DNA from: Kumtagia yinganensis
GTDB taxonomy: Bacteria > Pseudomonadota > Alphaproteobacteria > Rhizobiales > Rhizobiaceae
Direction: 5' to 3'
Assembly (NCBI RefSeq): GCF_040081985.1
Contig: NZ_JBEBMH010000007.1
Coordinates: forward strand, 1 to 64,000
DNA length: 64,000 bases
Shown: positions 14,991-25,226 of the stretch, piece by piece
Layout: every line of letters starts with the position of its first letter
Numbering within the stretch: position 1 is the first letter of the stretch
Position numbers and translations under genes: made by a program
The notes under the pieces: model-generated
The model's database searches: none
Seen by the model: only the letters and a program-made list of their open reading frames with translations
Told to the model about the DNA's origin: nothing

Positions 14991-16592
14991 TCACTTCTTC
15001 TTGCCCAGCCCCGGAAGCCCGCCCGGACCGCCGAGACCCGGCAGCTTCAGGCCGCCCGGCAGGCCGGGCAATCCGCCGCCTCCGCCAAGGCCCGGAAAGC
15101 CCGGCGGCAGGCCCTTGGGCATGCCGCCGCCGAGGCCGGAGGCCTCTGCCTGCTTCTGCAGCGCCTCGAGCTGCTTCGGGTCCATCTTCGACAGGTCGGG
15201 CATTCCGCCCATGCCGCCAGGCATCATGCCGCCCAGCCCCATCTTGGAGGCGAGTCCGCCCATCATGCCGCGCATCAGGCCGCCGCCTTTGCCCTTGCCG
15301 CCCATGGCCTTCATCATGTCGGCCATGCCGCGATGCATCTTCAACAGCTTGTTGATGTCGGAGGCATCCGTGCCGGAGCCGGCGGCTATGCGCTTCTTGC
15401 GGCTATGCTTCAGCATATCGGGATTGGAGCGCTCGGCCCTGGTCATCGACGAGATGATGGCGAGCTGGCGGCCGAACATCTTGTCGTCCAGGCCGGCCGC
15501 CGACATCTGGTCCTTCATCTTGCCCATGCCGGGCATCATGCCCATGATGCCGCCCATGCCGCCCAGCTTCTGCATCTGGCGGAGCTGGTCGGCGAGGTCG
15601 TTCAGGTCGAACTTCCCCGACTGCATCTTTTTCGCCATCGCCGCGGCTTTTTCCGCGTCGATGTTTTCGGCGGCCTTCTCGACCAGGCTGACGATGTCGC
15701 CCATGCCAAGGATGCGGTCGGCGATGCGGCGTGGATGGAATTCCTCCAGCGCATCCATCTTCTCGCCGACGCCGATCAGCTTGATCGGTTTTCCCGTCAC
15801 GGCGCGCATCGAAAGGGCCGCGCCGCCGCGTCCGTCGCCGTCCATGCGTGTCAGCACCAGGCCGGTGATGCCGACGCGGTCGTCGAAGGAGCGGGCGAGG
15901 TTCACCGCGTCCTGGCCGGTCAGCGAATCCGCCACCAGCAGGATCTCGTGCGGCGACGAGACGGCCTTGATCTCGGCCATCTCCTGCATCAGCGGCTCGT
16001 CGATATGGGTGCGGCCGGCTGTGTCGAGGATGACCAAATCGTGGCCGCCGAGCCTTGCCGCCTGCACAGAGCGTTTGGCGATGTCGACGGGTGACTGGCC
16101 GGCGACGATCGGCAGCGTCGCCACCTTGGTCTGCTCGCCGAGCTGGCGCAACTGCTCCTGCGCGGCCGGCCGGCGCGTGTCGAGCGAGGCCATCAGCACT
16201 TTCTTGCCCTGCCGCTCGGAGAGCCGCTTGGCGATCTTGGCCGTGGTCGTGGTCTTGCCCGAGCCCTGCAGGCCGACCATCATGACGACGACCGGCGCCG
16301 GCGCATTGAGGTCGATGGTCTTGCCCTCGGCGCCGAGCATGTCGACCAGCTCGTCATGGACGATCTTGACGACCATCTGGCCAGGCTTGATCGACTTCAG
16401 CACCTCGGCGCCGATGGCCTTGCCGCGCACCTTGTCGACGAAGGAGCGGACCACCTCGAGCGCCACGTCGGCCTCGATAAGGGCGCGCCGCACCTCGCGC
16501 AGGGCCGCCGAGACATCCGCCTCCGACAGCGCACCGCGGCCGGTCAGGCCGTTCAGAATGGAACCAAGCCGTTCCTGTAGGCTCTCGAACAT
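14991..16592 (-). CDS. ffh: Signal recognition particle protein Ffh
   Basis: A 533-residue SRP54 GTPase. With 4.5S RNA it binds signal sequences on translating ribosomes and delivers them to FtsY. An N-terminal helical bundle (1-85) is followed by the G domain with P-loop GLQGSGKT (107-114), DTRRPAAQEQL, DTAGRTHIDEPL and TRMDGDGRGGAAL. The C-terminal M domain is rich in Met and Gly (GGMGGIMGMMPGMGKM) and ends in a very Gly/Pro/Leu-rich tail, GLGKKK. The start at 16592 (MFESLQERLGSI) is the conserved one; the 29-codon upstream extension is not. A candidate structured RNA with a terminator lies just upstream. Confidence 0.97.
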   Translation of the reverse strand: MFESLQERLGSILNGLTGRGALSEADVSAALREVRRALIEADVALEVVRSFVDKVRGKAIGAEVLKSIKPGQMVVKIVHDELVDMLGAEGKTIDLNAPAPVVVMMVGLQGSGKTTTTAKIAKRLSERQGKKVLMASLDTRRPAAQEQLRQLGEQTKVATLPIVAGQSPVDIAKRSVQAARLGGHDLVILDTAGRTHIDEPLMQEMAEIKAVSSPHEILLVADSLTGQDAVNLARSFDDRVGITGLVLTRMDGDGRGGAALSMRAVTGKPIKLIGVGEKMDALEEFHPRRIADRILGMGDIVSLVEKAAENIDAEKAAAMAKKMQSGKFDLNDLADQLRQMQKLGGMGGIMGMMPGMGKMKDQMSAAGLDDKMFGRQLAIISSMTRAERSNPDMLKHSRKKRIAAGSGTDASDINKLLKMHRGMADMMKAMGGKGKGGGLMRGMMGGLASKMGLGGMMPGGMGGMPDLSKMDPKQLEALQKQAEASGLGGGMPKGLPPGFPGLGGGGGLPGLPGGLKLPGLGGPGGLPGLGKKK

Positions 16593-16670
16593 CCGTCTTC
16601 CTTTTCCCGTGCGCCAGAATGGTGCCCGAGAGGTAGTATCTTTGCGGCCAAGACCCAAGCACCGAATAGC

Positions 16671-16790
16671 CAAAACCAAAAAGCACCCGGGGGCGCATCG
16701 CGCTGCCGGGTGTTGGCCTCCGGGGTCGGTCCTGACTCTCAGGCGCCCCGGTCGGCGGCTCGGAATAGATCCTCGTCGCTGAATTACTGC
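16671..16790 (-). ncRNA. Candidate structured small RNA upstream of ffh
   Basis: On the minus strand two stable hairpins follow each other. The first (16720-16751) pairs CCGGGG with CCCCGG around an inner CCTGA-GAG-TCAGG stem. The second (16684-16712) pairs CACCCGG with CCGGGTG around an inner GCGC-GAT-GCGC stem and is followed by CTTTTTGGTTTTG, a good intrinsic terminator. No gene on this strand explains that terminator, so a short transcript or attenuated leader is likely. The 5' end is not defined and no clear promoter was found. It lacks the 4.5S RNA signature. Confidence 0.45.
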
Positions 16791-16907
16791 GGCTTCAACA
16801 GGATATTTGGCGGAAAGTCAAGGACGGCAGAGATCGCATCGCCTCAAACAATGGCAATCGCGCATATAGACGTTATCCTCGTCAAACCGGCTTTGCCGGT
16901 TGGTCTC

Positions 16908-17061
16908 AGCACCACCCCCTCTCCGGCCCTTCGGGCCACCTCTCCCCCTGCCCGGGGGAGAGGATCGGCGGTGCCGTTTGAAGCGCCGTCATGTCGGCCA
17001 GCCATCCTCTCCCCCGGGCAGGGGAAGAGGTGGCCCGAAGGGCCGGAAAGGGGGTGGTGCT
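16908..17061. repeat. Intergenic inverted-repeat element, family A
   Basis: Two imperfect arms of about 54 bp face each other: the left begins AGCACCACCCCCTCTCCGGC at 16908 and the right ends with its near-complement AGGGGGTGGTGCT at 17061. Each arm also contains its own CGGCCCTTCGGGCC and CCCGGG palindromes. The architecture is like the mosaic intergenic elements of rhizobia. Confidence 0.75.
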
Positions 17062-17167
17062 TCGGCGTTTCGCCGCAGGCGAGGCGTCGAGGATCGTCTG
17101 CCAGGACAAGCTTATTGCAATTGCCCTGCTTCTCGAACGATAGCTCCAGAGGGACCCAGTCCGCCGA

Positions 17168-18790
<1,623 letters not shown>

Positions 18791-18922
18791 GCGCTGCCAG
18801 CCTTGGGTCCTTTTCGCCAGCCGCCGTGTCAGGGGTGCGACGGCGGAAGCGTGGTCCCTAGACCATCGTGCCGGCGTCGGCGCAAGGGTTGTCTATGTCA
18901 CAGCGGCGCCGTGCCGGCCCGG

Positions 18923-19909
18923 TCACTCCGCCGCCTTGAGCGCGAGACGCGCTGCTTCGCGAATGCGGCTGCGCTCGCGGAACCGGCCCCATTGTTGGTC
19001 GACAAGCACGCCGACGAGGATGACGGTGCCCATCACCGCGAAGTTGAGCGATGAGGGGATGCCGAGCAGGTTGACGAGGTTCTGCAGGATTTGAAGCAGG
19101 ATCGTTCCGAGGATCACGCCGATGATCGACCCCTCGCCGCCGCGCAGCGAGAAGCCGCCCAGCACCGCCGCCGCGATGGCGTAGAGTTCGTAGAAATTGG
19201 CGTGGCCGGAGGGCTGCACCGAGCGCGTGTACATGGCGAAGAAAATCGCCGCGAGCGCCGTCAGCGCGGCGCAGATCACATAGGCGGCGATGACCACCAG
19301 ATCGGTGCGGATGCCGGAAAATTTCGCTGCCTCCTCGTTCTTGCCCACCGCGAAGAGGTAGCGGCCGAAGACGGAGCGGTGCAGCACGATCCAGGCGATG
19401 ATTGCGACGACCGCCAGCACGAACACCGAGGTCGGGATGCCGAAGGGCCGCGCGACGAAAAAATCGAGGCCGGGATAGGTGCTGCCGAAGGGGAAGCCCG
19501 CGGTGGCATCCGCCGTATAGCCGCGCGCCACGCCGCGATAGATCAACAGCCCGCACAGCGTCACCACGAAAGGCTGCATGCGCAGTTTTGTGATCAGCAG
19601 GCCGTGCGCCAGCCCCATGGCCAGACCGAGCGCCATGACGATGGAAGCGGCGATCGGCCAGGGAATGCCCATGCGCCCGACCATGTCGACGAACAGCACG
19701 CCGAGCAGCGCAATCATCGAGCCGACCGAAAGCTCGATGCCGCCGGTGATGATGACAAAACCCTGCCCGATGGCGAACAGGCCGAACAGACCGATCAGAT
19801 TGGCGGTGTTGGCGAGATTGTTGGAAGACAGGAAAAGCGGGTTGCGCAGATAGACGAACAGGCCGACCACCAGGATGAGCACCAGAAGCCCGAGGTCTTT
19901 CCTGTTCAC
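18923..19909 (-). CDS. Sugar ABC transporter permease (RbsC-like)
   Basis: A 328-residue inner-membrane permease of the carbohydrate-uptake type 2 class (RbsC/XylH-like), with about nine hydrophobic spans and the family motif GGIELSVGSMIALLGVLFVDM near 60-80. The later GGFSLRGGEGSIIGVILGTILLQILQNLVNLLGI is equally typical. Its start overlaps the stop of the ATPase gene by 4 bp, so the two are coupled. It forms an importer with the neighbouring ATPase and binding protein. The substrate, probably a pentose, polyol or similar sugar, is not determined. Confidence 0.9.
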   Translation of the reverse strand: MNRKDLGLLVLILVVGLFVYLRNPLFLSSNNLANTANLIGLFGLFAIGQGFVIITGGIELSVGSMIALLGVLFVDMVGRMGIPWPIAASIVMALGLAMGLAHGLLITKLRMQPFVVTLCGLLIYRGVARGYTADATAGFPFGSTYPGLDFFVARPFGIPTSVFVLAVVAIIAWIVLHRSVFGRYLFAVGKNEEAAKFSGIRTDLVVIAAYVICAALTALAAIFFAMYTRSVQPSGHANFYELYAIAAAVLGGFSLRGGEGSIIGVILGTILLQILQNLVNLLGIPSSLNFAVMGTVILVGVLVDQQWGRFRERSRIREAARLALKAAE

Positions 19910-21465
19910 GCGCGCGCTCCCGTTTCTTCCACTTCGCGGCCGACGGCCAGCATCAGCACGTTTTCCTCGCTGAACCGGTCGCGCGTCAGCGTGCCGGAGA
20001 TGCGGCCCTCATGCATCACGGCGATTCGGTCGGACACGCCGATCACCTCTTCCATGTCGGAGGAAATCATCAGCACCGCGACGCCCGCGTCCGCCAGCCC
20101 GCGCATCAATCTGTAGATTTCGAACTTCGCTCCGATGTCGATGCCGCGCGTCGGCTCGTCGAGGACGATGACCTGCGGGTCCATCGCCAGCCATTTGGCC
20201 AGCGCCACCTTCTGCTGGTTGCCGCCCGACAACGCGCCGGTACGCATCTTGACGTTCGGCGCGCGGATATCGAGTTCCGCCTTGCTGCGCTCGCCGCGCT
20301 TGATCTCGGCCAACGTGGAGACGATGCCGCCGCGCGAATAGGCGCCGAGATTCGGCAGCGTGATATTCTCTGCGATCGACAGGTCGAGCAGGATGCCCGC
20401 GCCCTTTCGGTCCTCCGGGACCAGGAAGATGCCGCGCGACGTGGCGTCGCCGGTCGCCCTGACGGCGAACGCCTTGCCCGCGAAGGCGACCTCGCCGCCG
20501 AAGATCGCATCGATCCCGAAAATGGCGCGGGCAAGTTCGCTGCGCCCGGAGCCGACCAGCCCGGCGAGCCCGAGGATTTCGCCCCGGTGGAGGTCGAGCG
20601 TCACCGGCTGGCGCGGATAGGCGGCGGTGCGGATAGCGCGCGCCGACAGCGCCACCTCGCCACGGGGGCGCGACGGCGGGGTGTAGACGACCTTCAGCTC
20701 GCGGCCGATCATCATCCTGACCAGCTTCTGGTAAGTGACTTCCGCGCGGTCCAGTTCGCCCGCGAATTCCCCGTCGCGCAGCACGACCACCCGATCGCAG
20801 GCGCGCTCGATCTCGTGCAGCCGGTGCGAGATGAAAATGACGGCGATGCCGTCGGCTTTCAGCCCGTGTATTACCTCCAGCAGTTTTTCCGTCTCGTGCA
20901 GCGGCAGGCTCGACGTCGGCTCGTCGAGGATGATCAGCCGCGCCTCATAGCTCAGCGCCTTGGCGATCTCGACGATCTGCTGCTGGGCGAGCGACAGTTT
21001 GCGGACGGGCGCCGCAGGCCCGAAATTGGCGCCGAGCCGTCGCAGCAGCGGTGCCACGGCGGCGCGCTGGCGCTCGGTGTCGACGATGTTGAGGATGCCG
21101 TATTTGCGCGGCTCGCGGCCGATGAAGACGTTGGCGGCGACATCGAGGTTGTCGAACAGGTTGAGTTCCTGGTGGACGAAAGCGATGCCGGCGCGGATGG
21201 ATTCCGTCACGGTGAAGGACTGGCTGGCGACGCCGTCGACCTCGATCGTGCCGCCGTCGGGGACGACAACGCCGCCGAGGATCTTCATCAGCGTGGACTT
21301 GCCGGCGCCGTTCTCACCGACGATGCCGATCACCTCGCCGGGACGAACCTCCAGGTCGAAGCCGGCAAGCGCCACGACACCCGGATAGGCCTTACGTACG
21401 CCGCTCAACCGCAGGAACGGTTTTGCGTCGGCAATCGCTCGGGATTTTTGCGGGGAAGCGTTCAT
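19906..21465 (-). CDS. Sugar ABC transporter ATP-binding protein (RbsA-like)
   Basis: A 519-residue protein with tandem ABC domains, as in RbsA/XylG/MglA. The N-terminal domain has Walker A GENGAGKST (about 54-62), signature LSLAQQQIVEIAKAL and Walker B LIILDEPTSSL. The C-terminal domain has the usual degenerate Walker A GLVGSGRSE, and LSGGNQQKVALAKWL with VIVLDEPTRGIDIG. The overlap with the permease and its location between the binding protein and the permease define an importer operon. It energises uptake at the cytoplasmic face. Confidence 0.92.
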   Translation of the reverse strand: MNASPQKSRAIADAKPFLRLSGVRKAYPGVVALAGFDLEVRPGEVIGIVGENGAGKSTLMKILGGVVVPDGGTIEVDGVASQSFTVTESIRAGIAFVHQELNLFDNLDVAANVFIGREPRKYGILNIVDTERQRAAVAPLLRRLGANFGPAAPVRKLSLAQQQIVEIAKALSYEARLIILDEPTSSLPLHETEKLLEVIHGLKADGIAVIFISHRLHEIERACDRVVVLRDGEFAGELDRAEVTYQKLVRMMIGRELKVVYTPPSRPRGEVALSARAIRTAAYPRQPVTLDLHRGEILGLAGLVGSGRSELARAIFGIDAIFGGEVAFAGKAFAVRATGDATSRGIFLVPEDRKGAGILLDLSIAENITLPNLGAYSRGGIVSTLAEIKRGERSKAELDIRAPNVKMRTGALSGGNQQKVALAKWLAMDPQVIVLDEPTRGIDIGAKFEIYRLMRGLADAGVAVLMISSDMEEVIGVSDRIAVMHEGRISGTLTRDRFSEENVLMLAVGREVEETGARA

Positions 21466-21529
21466 GCGACCGCGGGGCGACCTAGGACGCGGCGAGAAAT
21501 GCCGCGCCCCAGGCTCATGCCTTTTTCGA

Positions 21530-22486
21530 TCAGCCGCCGATCTTGGCCTTCAGGTCGGCCGAGAACGCGTCGACATTCTCCTTGTTGATGACGGCGGTCG
21601 GCACGATGATCAGGCCGTCGGCCGGGATCATCGACTTGTCGCCGCCGAGATAGGCGGCCATCAGCTTCATGCCCTGATAGCCCCACTCGAAAGGCTGCTG
21701 CACGACGGTCGCCGCGAAGCTACCCTCCTTGACGGCGCCCAGCGTGACCGGGTCCTCGTCGAAGGCGACGACGGTGATCTGGCCGAGCTTGCCGCCCGCC
21801 TGCAGCGCCTCATAGATCTTCGGCGGGTTGTAGGAATAGAACCCGACCATGCAGTTGATCTCGGGATTGGCCACCAGCACGTCGTCGACATTGGTGCGGG
21901 CGCGGGCGAAGTCCACATCGTCGCCGCGAACGTCGACAAGCGTGATGCCCTTGCCCTCGATCGCCTGCTTGAAGCCGTTGATGCGTTCCACCGCGTTGTC
22001 GGCGCCGAGGAAGCCGACGAAGCCCATGCACTTGCCTTCCTTGCCGGCCATCGCCTTGACCATCTCCTCGCCGGCCTGCACGCCGGCGGCGGTGTTGGAT
22101 GAACCGAGATAGGCGATGCGCTTGGACTGCGGCGCGTCGGAGTCGGTGGTGAACAGCGGAACCTGCGCGGCCACCTTGTTGAACGCGTCGATCGAGTTCT
22201 TCGGATCGGCGGACGAGATCATGATGGCGTCGGTGCCGGCGGCGACCAGATCGTCCATCAGCGCGTTCTGCAGCGCGGCAGTGCCTTGGGCGGGATAACG
22301 GAACTGCAGTTCGTAACCGTCGCCCAACTCGCCCTGCGCCTTCTTGACGCCAGCCTCGGCCAGTTTCCAGAAGTCCGATGACGCATTGACGACGAACGCA
22401 AGCTGCTTCTTGTCCTGCGCGATCGCCGATCCGCCAAGCAGCATGCCGGCCGCCGCGGTCGCGGCAAGCAGTAGTCTAAAATTCAT
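21530..22486 (-). CDS. Sugar ABC transporter periplasmic binding protein
   Basis: A 318-residue type I periplasmic binding protein (RbsB/Peripla_BP_4 fold) with a signal peptide, MNFRLLLAATAAAGMLLGGSAIA (about 1-23), followed by KKQLAFVVNASSDFWKLAEAGVKKA. Conserved blocks include DAIMISSADPKN, DSDAPQSKRIAYLGSSN and VVAFDEDPVTLGAVKEG. The ATG at 22486 is preferred because a strong AAGGAGGAG precedes it and the signal peptide begins there. It is the first gene of the transporter operon. A small hairpin (22506-22524) lies just upstream of the ribosome site. Confidence 0.92.
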   Translation of the reverse strand: MNFRLLLAATAAAGMLLGGSAIAQDKKQLAFVVNASSDFWKLAEAGVKKAQGELGDGYELQFRYPAQGTAALQNALMDDLVAAGTDAIMISSADPKNSIDAFNKVAAQVPLFTTDSDAPQSKRIAYLGSSNTAAGVQAGEEMVKAMAGKEGKCMGFVGFLGADNAVERINGFKQAIEGKGITLVDVRGDDVDFARARTNVDDVLVANPEINCMVGFYSYNPPKIYEALQAGGKLGQITVVAFDEDPVTLGAVKEGSFAATVVQQPFEWGYQGMKLMAAYLGGDKSMIPADGLIIVPTAVINKENVDAFSADLKAKIGG

Positions 22487-22505
22487 GGACGTCTCCTCCT
22501 TGTAT

Positions 22506-22524
22506 TGTCCGACTTTCGCGGACA
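22506..22524 (-). promoter_or_regulatory. Small inverted repeat before the sugar-transporter operon
   Basis: TGTCCG at 22506-22511 pairs with CGGACA at 22519-22524. It is 20 bp upstream of the binding-protein ATG, next to the Shine-Dalgarno sequence. It could be a repressor operator or an RNA hairpin that affects translation. Confidence 0.35.
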
Positions 22525-22679
22525 TGTGATTTACTTCCAACCCAACAAAGCCCCTCCCGGGCGATGGCTGCGCCATCACGGCGTATACTGCTCCAGGCTC
22601 CGACCAATTACCAGCCACTTTGAAGAGGTAGGACGGCTTCTCGACTTTGCTTTCGCTCGCAGAATCGCGGTCTCCGCCT

Positions 22680-23597
22680 TTATTGAGCCGATGTTCCCGA
22701 TTCCGATGCAAAAACCTCGATCGGCTGCTCGACGCCCTTGGCCTGATGCCGGCCGCAGGAGCGGAAGACGCGACCGGAAAATCCGTCGACAAAGGCGGCG
22801 CTCATCAGGATCGGCTCCTCGACCCTGCGCGTCAGGCTCTCGATGCGGAAGGCGATATTCACGGCGTCACCGAGCGCCGTGTTGATGCCTTTGCCCATCG
22901 AACCCAGTGCCACCTCGCCGAGATGCAGACCGACCCGGCAATCGAGCGAGAGACCATGCCGTTGCCTGAGCAGGAGGCGCGTCGGCGACGACGGCGCGGT
23001 TTCAGCGCCGCGCAGCAATTCCGCCGCCTTCAAGGCCCTGGCCCGGACCTCAAGTTCGGTGCCGTGCCAATAGGCGAAGACGCAGTCGCCGATGAACTTG
23101 TCGATCGATGCGCCCTGGCGTCTCAGGATGGTGTCGCAATCGGCATACCATTCGCGCAGCAGCCCGGCGACCTCCTCGGCCGAAAGCATCGCGCAGATCG
23201 CGGTGAACCCTTTCAGATCGCCGACCAGGATGGTCATGGGCGTGGTCTGTATCGGCTGTGGCGGCAACCGCGAGATCTGCGTGCGATCGTCGAGCACCTC
23301 GGTGCGCGCGACGGATCCCGCGTCTTCGAACACCAGGACGACCTTGCCGAATTGCAGCCGGTCGCCGGGCCGCAGGGCGCGTGGACCGGCTATGGCGGAA
23401 CCGTTGACGAAAGTGCCGTTGGCGCTGCCAAGGTCGACCACCCAATAATTGGCTTCCTCATGGCGCACCGTCGCATGTTGGCGCGAGACGCTGGCGTCGG
23501 CCAGGCGAATGGTCGCGGTTTCGCCGCGTCCGATCAGCGACACGTCGCCGAGCGGAAAGACCTCTCCGCTGATCGCGTTGCGCATCGATGCCTGCAT
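22680..23597 (-). CDS. FHA domain - class III adenylate/guanylate cyclase fusion
   Basis: A 305-residue two-domain protein. Residues 12-90 form an FHA phosphothreonine-binding domain (LIGRGETATIRLADASVSRQH, then DLGSANGTFVNG). Residues about 121-300 form a class III nucleotidyl cyclase catalytic domain, with the two metal-binding aspartates visible at 127 (GDLKGFT) and 171 (IGDCVFAYW) and LGDAVNIAFRIESL further on. It probably makes cAMP in response to a phosphorylated partner. No membrane span is visible. A TTG at 23696 would add 33 residues; the ATG at 23597 gives a start nearer the FHA domain. No adjacent kinase gene is present. Confidence 0.85.
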   Translation of the reverse strand: MQASMRNAISGEVFPLGDVSLIGRGETATIRLADASVSRQHATVRHEEANYWVVDLGSANGTFVNGSAIAGPRALRPGDRLQFGKVVLVFEDAGSVARTEVLDDRTQISRLPPQPIQTTPMTILVGDLKGFTAICAMLSAEEVAGLLREWYADCDTILRRQGASIDKFIGDCVFAYWHGTELEVRARALKAAELLRGAETAPSSPTRLLLRQRHGLSLDCRVGLHLGEVALGSMGKGINTALGDAVNIAFRIESLTRRVEEPILMSAAFVDGFSGRVFRSCGRHQAKGVEQPIEVFASESGTSAQ

Positions 23598-23849
23598 CGG
23601 CCTGCCGCCACCCCACCAGAAATGCCGCCCGCCGGCGCCTTTCGAAGCGCCGCGGACGAAGCAGGCGAAGATACTATGGCTTCGCCGCTTGTCCAATGAG
23701 CGGGCTAAGGACTTTCTGCCTCTCAGCCGAAATAGGTAGCCGCGGCACTGGCGACCGGCACGAGGAAGGCGAACAGGTCGCTCGCCATCGCGGTCTTCTC
23801 GTGGCCGAGCGCCGTCGAAGGTTGCTCCGCATGGCGCGTCCAGAACGCC

Positions 23850-25226
23850 TTATTGCAACGGTTTCAGGCCGGCAAAAACCGTTGGCAGGAATTCGGAAAT
23901 CGTTGGATGGATCGGCACCGAACGTATCAGCGTGTCCACCTTGGCCTTGGCATACATCAGGTCGAGAATGCCGTGCACGACTTCGTCGCCGCTGGCGCCG
24001 AGGATCGACGCGCCGAGGATCTGGCGGCTGTCGGCATCGACCAGCACCTTCATGAAACCCTCTGTCTCGCCGCGCTCGACGGCGCGGCCGACCCGCGTCA
24101 TCTCGACGCCGCCGATCAGGCAGTTCTTTCCAGACTTGCGCGCTTCCGCCTCGGTCATGCCGACTCGCCCGAGCGGCGGATCGGTATAAAGCGCGTAGCA
24201 GGGGAAACGGTCGCTCAAGCGGCGATGGTCGCCGTCGAGCAGATTTGCCGCGACGATCTCGTAGTCATTGTAGGCGGTGTGGGTGAAAGCGCCGCGGCCG
24301 TTGCAGTCCCCCATCGCCCAGACATTTTCGGCGCTGGTGCGGAGCTGGTCGTCGACCTTGATGTAGCCGCGCTCATCGGTCTCGATGCCGGCGGCCTCCA
24401 GGCCAAGATCGTCGGTGTTGGGCCGCCGCCCCATCGCCAGCAGCACGTGGCTGCCAAGGATTTCCGGCGCACCGTCGGTGCAGTCGACGCCGACCGCGAT
24501 GTCGCCGCCCTGCCGCCGGAATTTTATGCACTCCGCCCTCAGCCGGAAGGCGATGCCTTCCTTGGCAAGAATATCCTGGATCGCCTGCGACACGTCCTCG
24601 TCCTCGCGGCCGGTCAGGCGCGGGCCTTTCTCGACCACGGTCACCTCGCTGCCGAAGCGGCGGAACATCTGCGCGAACTCCAGTCCGATATAGCTGCCGC
24701 CGACGACCACCAGATGGTGCGGCAGCGTCTCGAGTTGGAGGATGGAGCTGTTGGTCAGGTACGGAATGTCGTTCACGCCGGGCAGGTCCGGCACCGAGGC
24801 GCGTCCGCCGACATTGAGGAAGATTTTTGCCGCCGACAGCGTCTCGCCATTGACCTCGATCTCACCGGGCGCGCGAAATTTTGCGTGGCCCTCGATAAAC
24901 GTGACGTTGGGCGTCGAGGCCAGCCAATCGCGCAACCCGTTGCGCGAATCCAGCGTTACCTTTTCCTTGCGCGCCATGACGCGCTTGATGTCGATGCCGA
25001 TTTCGCCCAGCACCACGCCGTAGTCGGCGCCGCGCCGCGCCATGCGGGCGGCATAGGCACTGGCGACCATCGTCTTGGTCGGCTTGCAGCCGGTGTTGAC
25101 GCAGGTGCCGCCCAGGAATTTGCGCTCGATCATGGCGACGCGGTTGCCCGCATTCGCCAGCCGCACGGCCAGCGATGGGCCGGCCTGGCCGCCGCCGATG
25201 ACGATCGCGTCGAATTTCCCGGTCAT
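23850..25226 (-). CDS. FAD-dependent disulfide oxidoreductase (mercuric reductase-like)
   Basis: A 458-residue class I pyridine nucleotide-disulfide oxidoreductase. The FAD motif VIGGGQAGPSLA is at 9-20 and the redox-active disulfide GGTCVNTGC places cysteines at 42 and 47. NAD(P) binding (VVVGGSYIGLEFAQMFRRFG) and the C-terminal dimerisation HPTISEF motif follow. It resembles the mercuric reductase/SoxF-like group, but there is no heavy-metal-binding N-terminal domain and no mer genes nearby, so the substrate is unknown. Its ATG overlaps the stop of the DUF4126 gene (ATGA), so the two are coupled. Confidence 0.87.
   Translation of the reverse strand: MTGKFDAIVIGGGQAGPSLAVRLANAGNRVAMIERKFLGGTCVNTGCKPTKTMVASAYAARMARRGADYGVVLGEIGIDIKRVMARKEKVTLDSRNGLRDWLASTPNVTFIEGHAKFRAPGEIEVNGETLSAAKIFLNVGGRASVPDLPGVNDIPYLTNSSILQLETLPHHLVVVGGSYIGLEFAQMFRRFGSEVTVVEKGPRLTGREDEDVSQAIQDILAKEGIAFRLRAECIKFRRQGGDIAVGVDCTDGAPEILGSHVLLAMGRRPNTDDLGLEAAGIETDERGYIKVDDQLRTSAENVWAMGDCNGRGAFTHTAYNDYEIVAANLLDGDHRRLSDRFPCYALYTDPPLGRVGMTEAEARKSGKNCLIGGVEMTRVGRAVERGETEGFMKVLVDADSRQILGASILGASGDEVVHGILDLMYAKAKVDTLIRSVPIHPTISEFLPTVFAGLKPLQ

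Larger units (their letters stand above)
16593..17167. other. Intergenic region, ffh / ABC-F gene
   Basis: A 575-bp stretch without a protein gene. It holds the ffh leader, the candidate structured RNA (16671-16790) and a 154-bp inverted-repeat element (16908-17061). Short reading frames across it are compositionally explained by the repeats. Confidence 0.7.

Noticed and set aside
16671..16790. 4.5S SRP RNA near ffh
   Set aside because: The structured region lacks the conserved GGTCAGG...GGAAGGAAGCAGCC-type loop of SRP RNA, so it is reported only as an unknown RNA candidate.
23697..23849. Small minus-strand frame ending in SAAATYFG between the cyclase and oxidoreductase genes
   Set aside because: The reading FWTRHAEQPSTALGHEKTAMASDLFAFLVPV looks faintly protein-like, but only 22 codons follow an ATG and no ribosome site or family match is evident.
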